Source: Purpureocillium takamizusanense (Eukaryota; Ascomycota; Sordariomycetes; Hypocreales; Ophiocordycipitaceae). Taken from it: a stretch of 64,000 nt of DNA. Where the stretch lies: NCBI RefSeq assembly GCF_022605165.1, contig NC_063077.1:496001-560000 (forward strand). Reading direction: 5' to 3'. Shown piece by piece: positions 12,297 to 23,115 of the stretch. Position 1 is the first letter of the stretch. Each line of letters starts with the position of its first letter. The notes beneath the pieces were generated by a model. The model had not been told where the DNA came from. It worked only from the letters and a program-made list of their open reading frames with translations, and made no database searches. Made by a program: the position numbers and the translations under genes.

Positions 12297-13926
12297 ATGG
12301 GCATGCTCCGCAACTTCGTCAAGGTCATGAGCCTCCGGGTTCACGCCGCGCTGGCGCCCCTGAGCACGCCGTTGCGCACCGCTCGAGGAGGTGGCAGCGG
12401 CGGCAGCGGCGGCATATTCCCTGAAGTCAACGGCGAAGTCGCCAGTTTGGATTTCCGTATGTACCTTGTCCCCCCCCCTGCCCCTCGCCCGGCCGTTATA
12501 TGCCGTCTTCGTATCTGGTGATTCATGCTCACCATCAGGGGGGTTTGGGGTTGGACCATCGTCCTCCGTCCCCTGCCCCCGTGGGCACACAGCGTACCTC
12601 CAGGACATATATACGTTTGCAGCGTACTCGCATGCAGCGTACTGCCCGCACAACTGGGATGGGCTGCTCGGCAACCCCGTGTGCCAGGCGGCGAGCGCCA
12701 TCACCACCGCGTCGCAACTGCACGAGGGTCGCCACCATGACGACAGCAGCAGCAACAGCAGCAACGACAGTAACAGCACCACCGCGAGCGCAAACCATCC
12801 AGGAACAGGGGCACGTGCCAGCCCCGAAGCGCGCCTCCTGCGCACCGGATGCGCCATCTACGGCTCCTCGCAGACCATCGCCGAGCTCACCGAGGAGCAC
12901 GACATCGCGGGCAACGTCGTCGTCAACCACGCGCAGCGGCTCCTCGTCGTGACCTTTCGCGGCACGTCGCGCGCGTGGGAGTGGATGCGCGACCTGCAAG
13001 CCGCGCAGGACAACGCCCCCGAGCTCCGCTGCGGCGGCGATTGTCGCGTGCACAGTGGCTTCCGCGCCGCCTTCCTCAACGTCCGCGGGCCGCTCAACGA
13101 GACGCTCGAGGCGTGCCTGCGCGAGCACCCGGCGTACCGCGTCGTCGTCACGGGGCACTCGTACGGCGGGGCGGTGGCGACGCTCGTGGGCGCGTACCTG
13201 CGCTTCGTGGCAGGTGTGGAGGCTGATATCTTTACGTATGGCGCGCCGAGGGTGGGTAATGTGGTGTTTGCGGAGAGGGTGAGTAGTGGGATGACCAGCG
13301 GGGCGCGGGAGGGGCCGTCGTCGACGAGGAGTAGGATGAGGAAGATGAAGGGGCGCCAGGACAGCATGGATCAGGAGAACGAGAAAGCAAAAGGGTGCGG
13401 GCCCATCACGGCGCGCGTCACCAACAGACAGGACATTGTGACGGCGCAGCCGCCCATGTACATGTGGCTGCCGTTCGGGCCGGTCGAATACGCACACACG
13501 ACGCCCGAGTACTGGTTCGAGCGCGGCTTCGGGGAGCTTTCGTCGTCGTCGTCGTCGGCGGCGACAGTTGGTGACGATGGGCCTGAAGAGCGGCGGCAGC
13601 AGAAGCAGAAGCAGCAGCGGCGGCGACTACCACTTGACGGGCTGCGCGTGTGTCGGGGCGTGCAGCACGTCGGGTGCTCCGCGCAGTTCTCCTTCCTCAA
13701 CCTGCTGACGCTGGCGCAGCGCATCGCCGACCACGGCGGCTACCACGTGTTGTCGGCGCCGTGCCCGGCAGACAAGGGCCGGAGGGACCGCCTCATCGAG
13801 GACGTGCTGCCGACGGTCAAGGAGGTCATGAGGTGGCAGTGGGGGAACAAGTTGAACAAGTTGAACAAGTGGAACAGGGGCAAGGGGAACGGGGGGCGGG
13901 CGCGTGGTGGTCGCCGGAGGAGTTGA
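12297..13926 (+). CDS. Class 3 lipase (fungal triacylglycerol lipase fold)
   Basis: Alpha/beta-hydrolase of the Rhizomucor-type lipase family, expected to cleave acyl esters of glycerides. Exon 1 is 12297-12456 and exon 2 is 12593-13926; the join turns VASLDF into VASLDFPYLQDIYTFAAYS and gives 497 aa. The nucleophile elbow is VVVTGHSYGGAVATLVGAYL with Ser243. GAPRVGN follows, then the catalytic Asp in VTNRQDIVTAQPP and the His in VEYAHTTPEYWF. FRGTSRAWEWMRDL matches the family oxyanion region. The start sits in a good context (CACCATGG). The N terminus is basic and not a clear signal peptide, so location is uncertain. Two low-complexity insertions stand out: Ser/Asn-rich near residues 95-115 and a charged stretch after VVFAER. 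The second could be an unspliced in-frame intron (see findings). Confidence 0.82.
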
Positions 13927-14255
13927 GCATCGTGCGCCGTGGCAGTTTGTACATATCTATGCTTCTTTCAAGGTGTGTTGGTTGTCTGAGACGCTCACAA
14001 GCGGGAGAAGATGGCACAGGGCAACGAAACTCCGCATGCCCCTGTTGAGTTGACTTGTGTGACTTGTTTGCAGGAGGAACCGCCCCTGAAAGAAACCCAT
14101 CATTCATCGTAGAGGCAGGTACTTCTACTAGGTGTCTGGTGTCAGCAGTTCACAGGAGACAAGAGGATTCAGCAACAAACTCCGCATTAGGGTATATCAA
14201 AACGAAAGCAGCCTTCCCCGTGCAATGCCGCGGCAGGCAATGTGCAGCACCGGGG
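13927..14255. other. Convergent 3' intergenic region, lipase / RRP3
   Basis: This 329-bp region separates the 3' ends of two converging genes. It is presumably 3' UTR and terminator sequence for both. I see no gene in it. Confidence 0.6.
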
Positions 14256-15758
14256 TCAACCGTCCTCCTTGTCCATGTCGTCCCGCCGCCTCTTGCCGCG
14301 CTCCTTTCCGCGGCCCCCTCCGGCTCCGCGGTTGTTGCGCGCCTCGGTGATGGCCTTCATCTCGACCCTCGCGTGCCGCTGCGCCTCCTCGACGCGGCCC
14401 TGGAACGCCATGACCTCCTCCTTCTCCGTCGGGTACGCGTCCAGCTTCTTGCCCATGGCGGCCTCGATGCGCTGGTACAGCTCGAGGTCGTACTGCGTGA
14501 CAAGACTCAGGGCGATGCCTGACTTGCCGGCACGGGCGGTGCGGCCGACGCGGTGGATGTACGTCTTGGAGTCGGCGGGCAGGTCGTAGTTGAGCACCAC
14601 GTCGACCTTGGGGATGTCGAGACCGCGGGCCGCCACGTCGGTGGCGACCAGGATGTCGCGGGTGCCGGCGCGGAACTTGTTGAGGGCGCCGAGGCGGGCC
14701 GATTGCGACAGCTGGCCGTGCAGCGGGATGGCGCCGAAGCCCAGGGTCCGCAGCAGAATGGCGACGCGCTGCGTCTCGAAGACAGTGCGCGAGAAGATGA
14801 TGATCGACTTGCCGGCGAACTCGTTGACCAGGTAGATGAGGTACGTGTCCTTGCGGACCTGGGGGATGAAGATGTAGTGCTGCAGGAGCGTCGACACGGT
14901 CTGGTACTTATTGAAGCTGATGCTGACCTTGACGGGGTCGCGGAGACTGGCGCGCTGCAGGCTCTCGACCTTGGAGCTCATGGTGGCCGAGAACAAGTAG
15001 GTTCGACGCTCGCGCGGGATGAACTTGAGCAGCTTGTCGATGCTGGGGCCAAAGTCCATGTCGAGCAGCCGGTCGGCCTCGTCCATGACCAGGTACTTGA
15101 GGGTGCGCAGGGAGAAGCCCTTTGTCTTCTCGAGGTGGTCGACGAGGCGGCCGGGGGTGGCGACGATGACGTGCGGCTTCTTGCCGAGGGCGATGGCCTG
15201 GGGCACCATGTCGAGGCCGCCGACGATGACGGCGCAGCGGAGCGAGATCATGCAGCCGAGCGCCTCAAAGGCCTGCCCGATCTGTGCCGCCAGCTCGCGC
15301 GTCGGCGCCAGCACGAGACCGAACAGCGGCTGCGGCTTGTCGAGCAGGGCCTGCAGCATGGGCAGCGCAAAAGCCGCGGTCTTGCCGCTGCCCGTCTCGG
15401 CGAGGCCAATGATGTCGCGGCCCTCGAGGGCGACGGGGATCGACTTGGCCTGGATCGGCGTCGGGAACTTGTAGTTGAGGGCCTCGCAGGCCTCGCATAG
15501 CGCGTCTACAACGCCCTGGGGTACACAGTTAGTGGTGAATCTATCGAGAAGCACATTCTGACGTACCAATTCTTTAAAGGTCTTGGGCGTCTCGGCCTCT
15601 TCTTCGACGGGGACGCCATCGACCGTCGCCGACTCCTCGGTGGACTCGGGCGATGCGGCGGCGGGCGCAGCTCGCTCGGGGGTCTTGGGCTTTTTGGATT
15701 TACTTTTCGGGGCGGCTGGCGCGTCGTGCGCAACCTTGCGCCTCTTGACGTCGCTCAT
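14256..15758 (-). CDS. RRP3: ATP-dependent rRNA helicase RRP3 (DDX47 type)
   Basis: Nucleolar DEAD-box helicase needed for 18S rRNA maturation (family knowledge). One 51-nt intron (15566-15516, donor GTACGT, internal CTAAC) is removed so that KTFKEL joins [13 protein letters not shown], the usual Q-motif upstream region; the protein is 483 aa. In order: PTPIQ (Q motif), [11 protein letters not shown] (motif I), APTRELA (Ia), TPGRLV (Ib), [11 protein letters not shown] (II), FSATM (III), [10 protein letters not shown] (IV), [12 protein letters not shown] (V), [10 protein letters not shown] (VI). The tail is Arg/Lys/Gly-rich ([14 protein letters not shown]), as in nucleolar helicases. I chose the ATG at 15758 (MSDVKRRK); an in-frame Ser-rich extension to 15851 is open but unlikely. 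The intron has no stop and is a multiple of three, so retention would insert 17 residues. The gene is divergent from SSF1, another ribosome-biogenesis gene. Confidence 0.92.
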   Translation of the reverse strand: MSDVKRRKVAHDAPAAPKSKSKKPKTPERAAPAAASPESTEESATVDGVPVEEEAETPKTFKELVRQNVLLDRFTTNCVPQGVVDALCEACEALNYKFPTPIQAKSIPVALEGRDIIGLAETGSGKTAAFALPMLQALLDKPQPLFGLVLAPTRELAAQIGQAFEALGCMISLRCAVIVGGLDMVPQAIALGKKPHVIVATPGRLVDHLEKTKGFSLRTLKYLVMDEADRLLDMDFGPSIDKLLKFIPRERRTYLFSATMSSKVESLQRASLRDPVKVSISFNKYQTVSTLLQHYIFIPQVRKDTYLIYLVNEFAGKSIIIFSRTVFETQRVAILLRTLGFGAIPLHGQLSQSARLGALNKFRAGTRDILVATDVAARGLDIPKVDVVLNYDLPADSKTYIHRVGRTARAGKSGIALSLVTQYDLELYQRIEAAMGKKLDAYPTEKEEVMAFQGRVEEAQRHARVEMKAITEARNNRGAGGGRGKERGKRRRDDMDKEDG

Positions 15759-16024
15759 GGTGCCGAGTGCAATCGCTGCGGTGGACGACGACGACGATGG
15801 GAGCGAAGAAGAAGAAGACGATGAATGCAGCAGCGTTGGTGGATGGAGCAAAAATTTAGCGGGGCGGGTGGGCTTATCGGCTTATCGCGCCAGTCCCCGC
15901 TAGAACTTTTTTTCTCGGCTGCTCTGCTGCATTTCAGCGCCCATCGCCAGCTTCAAACCTCTGCTTCGTCGCCCATCCCAACACTCCCGCATCGACGACA
16001 GCAATTGCCGTCGCTACCAACGCA
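15759..16024. promoter_or_regulatory. Bidirectional promoter RRP3 / SSF1
   Basis: Only 266 bp separate the start codons of two divergently transcribed ribosome-biogenesis genes, which suggests a shared promoter and co-expression. This is inferred from layout; no specific element was identified. Confidence 0.6.
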
Positions 16025-17483
16025 ATGGCACGCAAACGCACAAAGAAGCGCACACATGTCGGCGCCAACAACCCCGAGACGGCGTCGGCCGGCCACGCCA
16101 CGGCGCGCGACCCCAAGAGCATGGTGATCCGTATCGGCGCCGGCGAGGTCGGCTCCAGCATCAGCCAGCTCGCCGCCGACGTCCGCCGCGTCATGGAGCC
16201 CGGCACTGCCAGCAGGCTCAAGGAGCGCCGCGGCAACAAGCTCAAGGACTACGTTGTCATGTGCGGCCCCCTCGGCGTCACCCATCTGCTGCTCCTGTCG
16301 CGCTCCGAGAGCGGCAACACCAACCTGCGCCTTGCTCTCGCCCCGCGCGGCCCGACGATGCACTTTCGCGTCGAACAGTACTCGCTGTGCAAGGACGTCC
16401 AAAAGGTCCAGAGGCACCCCCGCGGCGGCGGCAAGGAGTTTCTCACGCCCCCTCTGGTGAGTGGTCGCAGGCTCCAATTCCCCCCCTCTGACGGATGTAG
16501 CATGCTAATCACCCATGGCATCGCAGCTTGTCATGAACAACTTCACCTCTCCCGATGCCGATGCCAAGTCCAAGGTTCCCAAACACCTCGAATCCCTCGC
16601 CACCACCGCCTTCCGATCCCTCTTCCCGCCCGTCAACCCCCAGGCCACGCCCCTCAAGTCGATCCGTCGCGTCTTGCTGTTGAATCGCGAAAAGTCGCCC
16701 GAGGATGACGGCACTTTCATCGTCAACTTCAGGCACTACGCCATCACCACGCGATCCGCGGGCGTCTCGAAACCTCTGCGTCGCATCAAGAACGCCGAGA
16801 AGTTTCTCGCCACCAAGTCGAGCCGCCAGAGCAAAATGCCCAATTTAGGCAAGCTGGAGGACATTGCCGACTACATGATTGGCGGCGATGAGGGCGAGGG
16901 CTACATCTCGGACGCGACGAGCGGCAGCGAGGTCGACACGGACGCCGAGGTGGAGGTGCTTGACAATGCTCCCCGCCGGGTGCTGTCCACCAAGGCCAGG
17001 CTGGCGGCCGAGCAGAGCGGCGACGCCGGGCCCGACGAGGAGGAGGAGGAGGAGCATGTGGAGCGTCGCGCCGTCAAATTGGTCGAGCTGGGCCCGCGCA
17101 TGCGGCTACGGCTGACCAAGGTGGAGGAGGGCTTGTGCGCCGGCAAGATCATGTGGCACGAGTACGTGCACAAGAGCAAGGAGGAGATCAAAGAGCTCGA
17201 GCGACGGTGGGAGAAACGGCGCCAGGAAAAGGAGGCCCGGCGCAAGGAGCAAAGAGCCAACGTGGAGAAGAAGAAGGCGGCCAAGGCGGCAAACAAGAAG
17301 AGCGGCGACACAGGGGGCGACGAGGACGACGAGGACGACGATGAGGAATATTACAGCGACATGGACGTTGATGAATTCGACAGCGAGGGCCTCGCCGGGG
17401 ACGCCGAGTACCAGGTCAACGAAAAGGCCGAGCAGGACGGCGAGTGGGAAGACGAAGAGGCGGAAATTGGCAAGGACATTTAA
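16025..17483 (+). CDS. SSF1: Ribosome biogenesis protein SSF1/SSF2 (Peter Pan, Brix domain)
   Basis: Brix-domain nucleolar factor for 60S subunit assembly. Exon 1 is 16025-16456 and exon 2 is 16527-17483, joining FLTPPL to LVMNNFTSPDADAK and giving 462 aa, close to yeast Ssf1 and human PPAN. The N terminus is Lys/Arg-rich (MARKRTKKRTHVGANNPE). The Brix core covers roughly residues 30-270, with DVRRVMEPGTASRLKERRGN, VMCGPLGVTHLLLLSRSE, FRSLFPPVNPQATPLKSIRR and FRHYAITTRSAGVSKPLRRI. The C-terminal third has the LVELGPRMRLRLTKVEEG block, a Lys/Arg/Glu-rich predicted coiled coil and a terminal acidic stretch. The start has no competing upstream ATG. Confidence 0.93.
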
Positions 17484-17634
17484 CGGGCTTCATGTTGTAT
17501 CCACGGCGTTGGGAGGCTACTGCACATAACGTTTTACCCATGGGTTGTTCATCGCTTCAATTGATATCATGGCTGACGATGTTTGCGCGCAGCCGAGGGT
17601 TGACTATTTACAAAGGTCTGGTACTTTTCACGCC

Positions 17635-18807
17635 TTACAGCTGGTCCATGAGCTTCTCCGCGACGTAGTCAATGTTGGTGCCAAAGTACTGGGGCACCGT
17701 CTGCAGGTACAGCACGCCGTCCTCGATGACGCACTCGTTGTACGTCGACTTCATGCTGCCCTCGTCGACGATGCGGAACGCCACCTTGGCCTTGTCGACG
17801 GCCTCGTTGACGCCCTCGCGCACCATCTCGTCCTCGGCCGCCTTGTTGCTGACCAGCCAGTCGGCAAAGGCCTGAAGGTAGCGCTGGGTAAAGTACCCGA
17901 GGTTATGCTGCCAGTCGTCGACGCCCGCGGCGGTGAGCTTGGCAAAGTTTGCCTCGAAGTTGGGCTCCAGGGCGATCTCGCGGCCGAGGGCGGCGTCGAT
18001 CTGGGCGCGCGTCTTGGTGATCTCTGCGTCGTAGGCCTCGCGGATGGAGAGGCGGGCGACAAAGGACATGGGCAGGGAGGCGGCGGAGGCGGCGTTGAGG
18101 GCCTGGACGAGGGTGTCGACGGCGACGGCGTGGTCGATGTTGGTGCCGAGGTTGCCCTCGCGGAAGAGCATGACGAGCTTGCCGTCAGGGGAGGAGACCT
18201 CGCACCCGCAGTACGAGAACTTGCCCTCGGTGTCGAGGTCCATGGCCAGGACGCGCGCGGGGCAGAGCGTGTTGAGCTCCTTGCGGCCGGCGTCGCCGTG
18301 CTTTTCGACAAAGTACTTGAGCTGGTACTCGGCGCCGGAGACGTATCTACGCGTGCACGACGTCGTCGACGGCCAGGTGTTAGCATGAGATGAAAGAAGG
18401 TTGCTCGAGGAAGGAGAGAACGAAAGGAAGAAGATGAAAGTGTGCGGTGATGTGTGAGGTGAGTAGAGTGGGGGAAAGGGAGAAGGAGAAGGACGTACGC
18501 TGCCAGCATGGAGCCGAGCGACTCCTTGGCGTAGCCATCGACGGCGTAGGCGTAGACTTGGTTGGGGTTGATGTCGATGGTCCACGGCTCGCCGAGGATG
18601 GTGGAGAGGGACTTTTCAAACTCTGGCTTTTTGCTCTCCCAGTCGTCGCGGACTGTCGGTGACAAAGACGAGATTGCAGATGTTAGCACACTGATTTGAT
18701 GCCCGCAACCCCCAACGCCATGGAAGAAGAGAAGGTGAGTCTGGGGCAGGCGTACCGTTCTTGCGGAGCGCCAGCGGCAGCTTCTCGACGGGCGGGAGGC
18801 GGCTCAT
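17635..18807 (-). CDS. Conserved-looking hypothetical protein, 305 aa
   Basis: Three exons (18807-18756, 18652-18499, 18346-17635) join with matching phases: MSRLPPVEKLPLALRKN, then VRDDWESKKPEFEKSLS, then YVSGAEYQLKYFVEKHGD. I do not recognise the family. The protein has no signal peptide or membrane segment and appears as one globular alpha/beta domain ending in YFGTNIDYVAEKLMDQL. Low substitution noise and consistent splice signals argue that it is real. The clean motifs suggest a fungal protein of cytosolic location. Its 3' end lies 151 bp from that of SSF1, in convergent orientation. The 152-nt second intron (18498-18347) is longer than its neighbours. No function is proposed. Confidence 0.72.
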
Positions 18808-20398
18808 ATTGATGATGCTATTTATTATACTCTGTTTCAACGATGGGCTGTAAGGGGTGTTGACGTATAAGTCGGAGACGCTTCGTTAGATGCTGTAGGG
18901 CTGAATGAAGATGAGCTGTGTGTCTCACCTCAACTTTACAAGTCAAGCTTGCACAAGAGCTTATATATACTTCGTCGCGAGCGCGTGACTGGGGAGCAAC
19001 GAGACGAGACGAAACACATGACGAGCGAACGCGCCTATGCACGGCAGTTGCAGTTACCCTCTTGGAACCCCCCTCCACAGCTCAGACGGGAGGATCCCCA
19101 GCATCACTGAATTCAGCCCTGCCCCCCCAGTCTTCGTTTCGACAGTCAACCTCGCCAGCCCGATAACCCGCTTGCCCGGCGGCTTCGGCGACGACACATG
19201 CCCGAGTCCCCCGTCACGTCCATCCGTCCTCCTCAGTCCCCCCCCCCGTCGAGATGGACGGCGCGAGCCAACTCCACAGGCTGCCGCCATCAATGTCATT
19301 CCCCCGTCTCATTTCTCCGCCGCCAAGGCACCAAGGTCTAGGCCCGTCGGCGGGCGTCCCTGTCCATTGGTCCCCCGGGACCACACACCTTGCAACTCGA
19401 GGTGGCGTTTCGGGGAATGATGTGAGGCTGAGTTTCGGGAGGGGTTTTGAAGAATTGCCTGTTTGGGAAAGTAGCTTGGGGGGGGGGGCGGGGGGAGGGG
19501 GGGGAGTTCCTCGCTTATACGCCGCGCAACGGTAGTGTTCCGCGGCTCATGGGCTAGGGCCGCTTCACGTTCCGCTACGCACCAAAATGCGTAGGTGAGA
19601 AGCGTAGGTACGCCGGTAGGTAATAGGATCCATGTCGAGGATTCTCTGGCCGTGCTGGTTCCTGTGCCAGAACCAGACCCCTATCCATTGCGGCTGATGG
19701 CCTTTCCCCCTCATGTGACGGCCGTTGGATCAAGGGGCCCATCGAATGTGGCGGCGCGGGCTTGAGCTCTCGGCTACGGCACGGGCTGAACTGGTGCCAC
19801 CAACAGACTATCGACTGCGGTAGGCGTTCTTGGAGCCCCTGGTTCCTGGCATTCTCGCGGTACTGTGGCTTGCCAAGCGGGGATGAGCTGAGCCGCAAGC
19901 ATGCACGCACCAAACGTCAAGGTTATGCCATGGATGAGTTTTGCATGGATAAGTGCAGCCCCCATGCCCCAGCTCCGTACCACTACGCATCATGCTCTGT
20001 CTTTGCCGGGACAAACCGCAGCCGACATGGTAGGGTGAACAATACATACAACGTGGGAGTAGGAGTACTATACCGCAGCGGGGCAGTACCTATGCAACTT
20101 GTAAAGTTGGTTCACGCTGTCTGGTGTCAAGGGGAATACTACATGTACACTCAATTTTCTCCGAATCAGCCTTGTCATGGGGCGACCAGTGCCGAGTCCA
20201 ACAAAGTTGCTTGATGTCTAGGCATACCGCCGTTTCGTCCGTGCTGTCACCGAAATTGAAGCCGTGTTGTTGACTTGCTTGCTCGCCCAACATCATTGAT
20301 CACTGATCTCGTCCGCAACTACACTCCAGGCCTTTGCACGTATATGCAGTATTGGATCAGCAACCACCACTTGACCGCCCACTGAACACATCTCACCA
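18808..20398. other. Intergenic region with G-run
   Basis: About 1.6 kb between two divergent genes of unknown function. It contains the G-rich tract at 19478-19504 and several TAGGTA/GGTACC motifs. The open frames of 60-150 codons have no recognisable domain and overlap on both strands, so I do not annotate them. Confidence 0.55.
19478..19504 (+). repeat. Poly-G tract, possible G-quadruplex
   Basis: The tract is G-runs of 11, 6 and 8 bases broken only by a single C and a single A. It could fold as an intramolecular G-quadruplex, though the run lengths also make it prone to sequencing error. Confidence 0.8.
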
Positions 20399-21698
20399 AT
20401 GTCACTGTAAGCCGTAACACATCTCAGCCCGCAACGACTCAACCTAATAACAGAGCCACACAGTCCGCTCAAGGCCCGCGTCGCCGTGCGCGACGGCTTC
20501 GACGCCCCCGGCTGCGCAGCCCGCAAGGCCATCACGGCGCTCGGCGAGAGCCTCGGCCGCGCCGTGCAGTGCGAGCCCGAGTGGCCGCTCCTCGTCGACG
20601 CCCTGCAGCAGGCGTACGGCTCCGCGCCCGTCGTCGAGGCGGTCGCCGGACTCGTCGAGGCGTGGTGCCGCGCCGTGCTAGAGCTGCTCGAGGACGGCGA
20701 CGAAGGCGAGGCATGGGGCGAGGCGCTGCTTGAGGAGATGGACGGGCGCGCATCCCTCCGGTTGCTGGTTGATGTGAGTAAGCCCAGGTTTTGTCCTTCG
20801 ATAGGGCACGGCAACTTGTTCCATGGAGACTGACAGGCATGTTAAAAACAGATCTCCGAGAGTGAGCTGCCGTCGACGTCATGGAACGGCGTCACCAAGG
20901 CCTTCGTCTTGCACATCCCCAAAGCCCGTCCGGCGCACGACCCGCTCGCGCTGGTTCCTCACCTGCGCGCCAAAGCCGAGGGCGCTTTCAAGGCACAGGG
21001 CACCACGGTGGAGGCGGACGAATGGACCAGCGTAGCCGTGTCCGACGGCAAGGCCGCCACGACGGCGACGACTGTTCCCGCGGGGGGCCCGGCGGCAGCA
21101 CTCGTCGTGGCGAGCAGCATCAAGAGCAGCTACATGCCCAGCGTGGGCTCCCTGGCGCCCCCGGACAAGCTCCTCCTTCGGCCGCCGTACCACATGATCG
21201 TGTACGGGGGCCACGAGGTGCGCGTGCAGTGTAGCCACGGACAGTCGCTCGAGTTCCTGGCGGCGTATCTTAAGAAGTGGTGTCGCGCAAACACGCGTCG
21301 CGCCGACAAGGTGAGCGAGCCCCTTTCAATTTCCACTCGTTGTATTTGTGCTGGGGCTGGGACTGGTGCTCCTTATCATATCGAAACCGCTCGTTGCAGA
21401 TGCAGTAAACGAATGACGTCCCATCCATTTCGAGCGACTTGGCAGTAGGAGACTCGCTAACGCTCAGTGCTGCTCGCAGCTGCCGCTCGTTGCGGCGACC
21501 CTCGGCCCCAGCGCGTTTGGTATCTCGCCAATGCATGATACGCTGACGGTAGCGTGGGCGGACAGGCATGCGGGCGATGGCTCGTCCATCTGCCTGCCTC
21601 TGTTGTTCCATCTCATCGAGGGGACACTGGGTTATGAACGTGTGTACGTCGATGCTTCGTGTTGGCAGTACCGGCGTGACGAGGCGTTCAGGGAGTAG
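20399..21698 (+). CDS. Hypothetical protein, 331 aa, four exons
   Basis: I model exon 1 as 20399-20406 (ATGTCACT, 8 nt), then 20464-20773, 20852-21310 and 21480-21698. All three introns have standard donors (GTAAGC, GTGAGT, GTGAGC) and CAG acceptors, and phases close exactly to a 331-aa product. It starts MSLPLKARVAVRDGFDAPG and ends YVDASCWQYRRDEAFRE. Middle segments include PPYHMIVYGGHEVRVQC and LEFLAAYLKKWCRAN. I do not recognise a family. It has no signal peptide, membrane helix or coiled coil. Strong third-position GC bias and clean splice sites support a real gene. The tiny first exon is the least certain part, but no other in-frame ATG upstream serves. Confidence 0.65.
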
Positions 21699-22029
21699 GG
21701 AGTAGGGCGATTGGAAGATTGGGGCTTTGTGTGAGATGGCGAATCACTGGAATTCCGTCAAGTGCATCACTCGTCGTCAATGGCATCTACTACATGCATT
21801 GAGCTTCAAACACACCAGTCAAGGCAAAATTTGGTTCAGGTCAATCTTCATTCGAGATCCGAGTCCGTACCCTGGGTCTTGCTTGATACCGAGCAGACTC
21901 GAATACACGTACACAGCATGGATGAAACCGTTGCGAGCTGCTGTCCCCATCGAGTAATATCAGCTTCATGTCTTCTTCGTCCTCACTGTTTGCCTTTTTT
22001 TTTGGTTCTGCCGTCGCCCTAATTTAAAG
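21699..22029. other. Convergent 3' intergenic region
   Basis: This 331-bp stretch lies between the ends of converging genes and is presumably 3' UTRs. I see no gene in it. Confidence 0.55.
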
Positions 22030-23115
22030 CTAGGTATGCAGCCTCTCCATCTTCTCCAATACAGTAATATTGAACCGACGCTCTAGGTCCTCCACGTCGT
22101 CTCCAGACTCCACCTCTCCACGTTTAACGTTGCCGTCGAGGAGGCTTCGTGTGATAAGCACCTGGGTGCTCATGACTTTACCATCCTGAGTTCGCAGCAT
22201 GGAGCTGTAGTGGCAAGGCGCATCGAACCTGTACTGGACGTTGTATTGCTCCGGCGTCGGATGCCAGACGCCTTCGTGCTCGATGAGCGGGAGGGGCACG
22301 ATGAACGAGCGCCCGTCCTTCCTGGAGACGCTGTAGTAGAGGCTCCCAGCACGATCCCAGGTTGCCACAGCCTCCTTGAGGGCTGCAAGCGCGATGGATT
22401 GGTTGTTGTTTATGATCTGTTCCATTGGAACTTTGAGGGAACTTCCCCACCCCCCGGTGAGAACTCGGGCGAGTGGGTTGGTGCAGTTGGCGTGGTAGAT
22501 GGGCACGACAGTGCAATGCCCGTGCGACCTCACGAGATATGTCCAGGTCTGGACCGAGCAGGCGTGCTGCGCCGGGCAAACAAACGTGCGCCACGACTGA
22601 GGCAAAATATGCCCCTTTTGTGCCGGGTCCTCGCTGGTTGAGTTGAGGCCCGTAACGGCCAGTGGGAGCTTAAAGTCGTTGAAGCTGCTGCGCAGCAAGG
22701 CTGACTTCGAAAGGTCGCTGCCCTTTCTGAAACTCCATCCTTTGACAGGGATGTCTGTCTTTGGAGTGGGCGCTGGCTTATGGAAAGTGATGGGGTTCGA
22801 CCCTTCGTTGACCTCGAGCTGGCCCTCGTTGACTTCCACCTCCAAGGTGATGCTCCGGCGGAGGTAATCCAGCCGGTTGGAGAGACACTCGTGGGCATAG
22901 ACCTCGTATTTTTCAGCGGTTATGAAGGGGGTGTCGAAGTGCCCTCCCGTTGGAAGCTCGCGTTGGAGCTGGCGGTGAATCTCCTGGACCACTGACAGGG
23001 ACAGTGCCTGGTCCGTCATGGGAGTAACAGTGGCCGGTCCGCTCTGCTCTGCGACCACGCTCGCACCCCATCGGCTCAGAATGAGCGGAACAGCCAGGAG
23101 GTTGCGCATCCCCAT
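22030..23115 (-). CDS. Secreted protein of unknown function, 361 aa
   Basis: Single-exon gene. The N terminus MRNLLAVPLILSRWGASVVA looks like a signal peptide with cleavage near AEQ. The mature part has six cysteines (HECLSN, FVCPAQHACSV, HGHCTVV, HANCTN, DAPCHYSS), likely forming three disulfides. Possible N-glycosylation sites include NSTS, NCTN, NNQS and NITV. The segment TFVCPAQHACSVQTWTYLV looks like the structural core. I do not recognise a family or a catalytic motif. M1 at 23115 or M3 at 23109 could both serve as start. A TATATA lies about 125 bp upstream on the coding strand. A secreted or apoplastic role is inferred only from the signal peptide and cysteines. Confidence 0.72.
   Translation of the reverse strand: MGMRNLLAVPLILSRWGASVVAEQSGPATVTPMTDQALSLSVVQEIHRQLQRELPTGGHFDTPFITAEKYEVYAHECLSNRLDYLRRSITLEVEVNEGQLEVNEGSNPITFHKPAPTPKTDIPVKGWSFRKGSDLSKSALLRSSFNDFKLPLAVTGLNSTSEDPAQKGHILPQSWRTFVCPAQHACSVQTWTYLVRSHGHCTVVPIYHANCTNPLARVLTGGWGSSLKVPMEQIINNNQSIALAALKEAVATWDRAGSLYYSVSRKDGRSFIVPLPLIEHEGVWHPTPEQYNVQYRFDAPCHYSSMLRTQDGKVMSTQVLITRSLLDGNVKRGEVESGDDVEDLERRFNITVLEKMERLHT

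Noticed and set aside
12535..13497. 320-codon minus-strand frame across the lipase
   Set aside because: It is an antisense shadow of a GC-rich gene; the plus strand carries the catalytic motifs.
14553..15500. 315-codon plus-strand frame opposite RRP3
   Set aside because: Shadow of the DEAD-box helicase, with no domain of its own.
19037..20214. Frames of 127-150 codons upstream of the orphan gene
   Set aside because: No domain, no splice pattern, and overlap with homopolymer runs.
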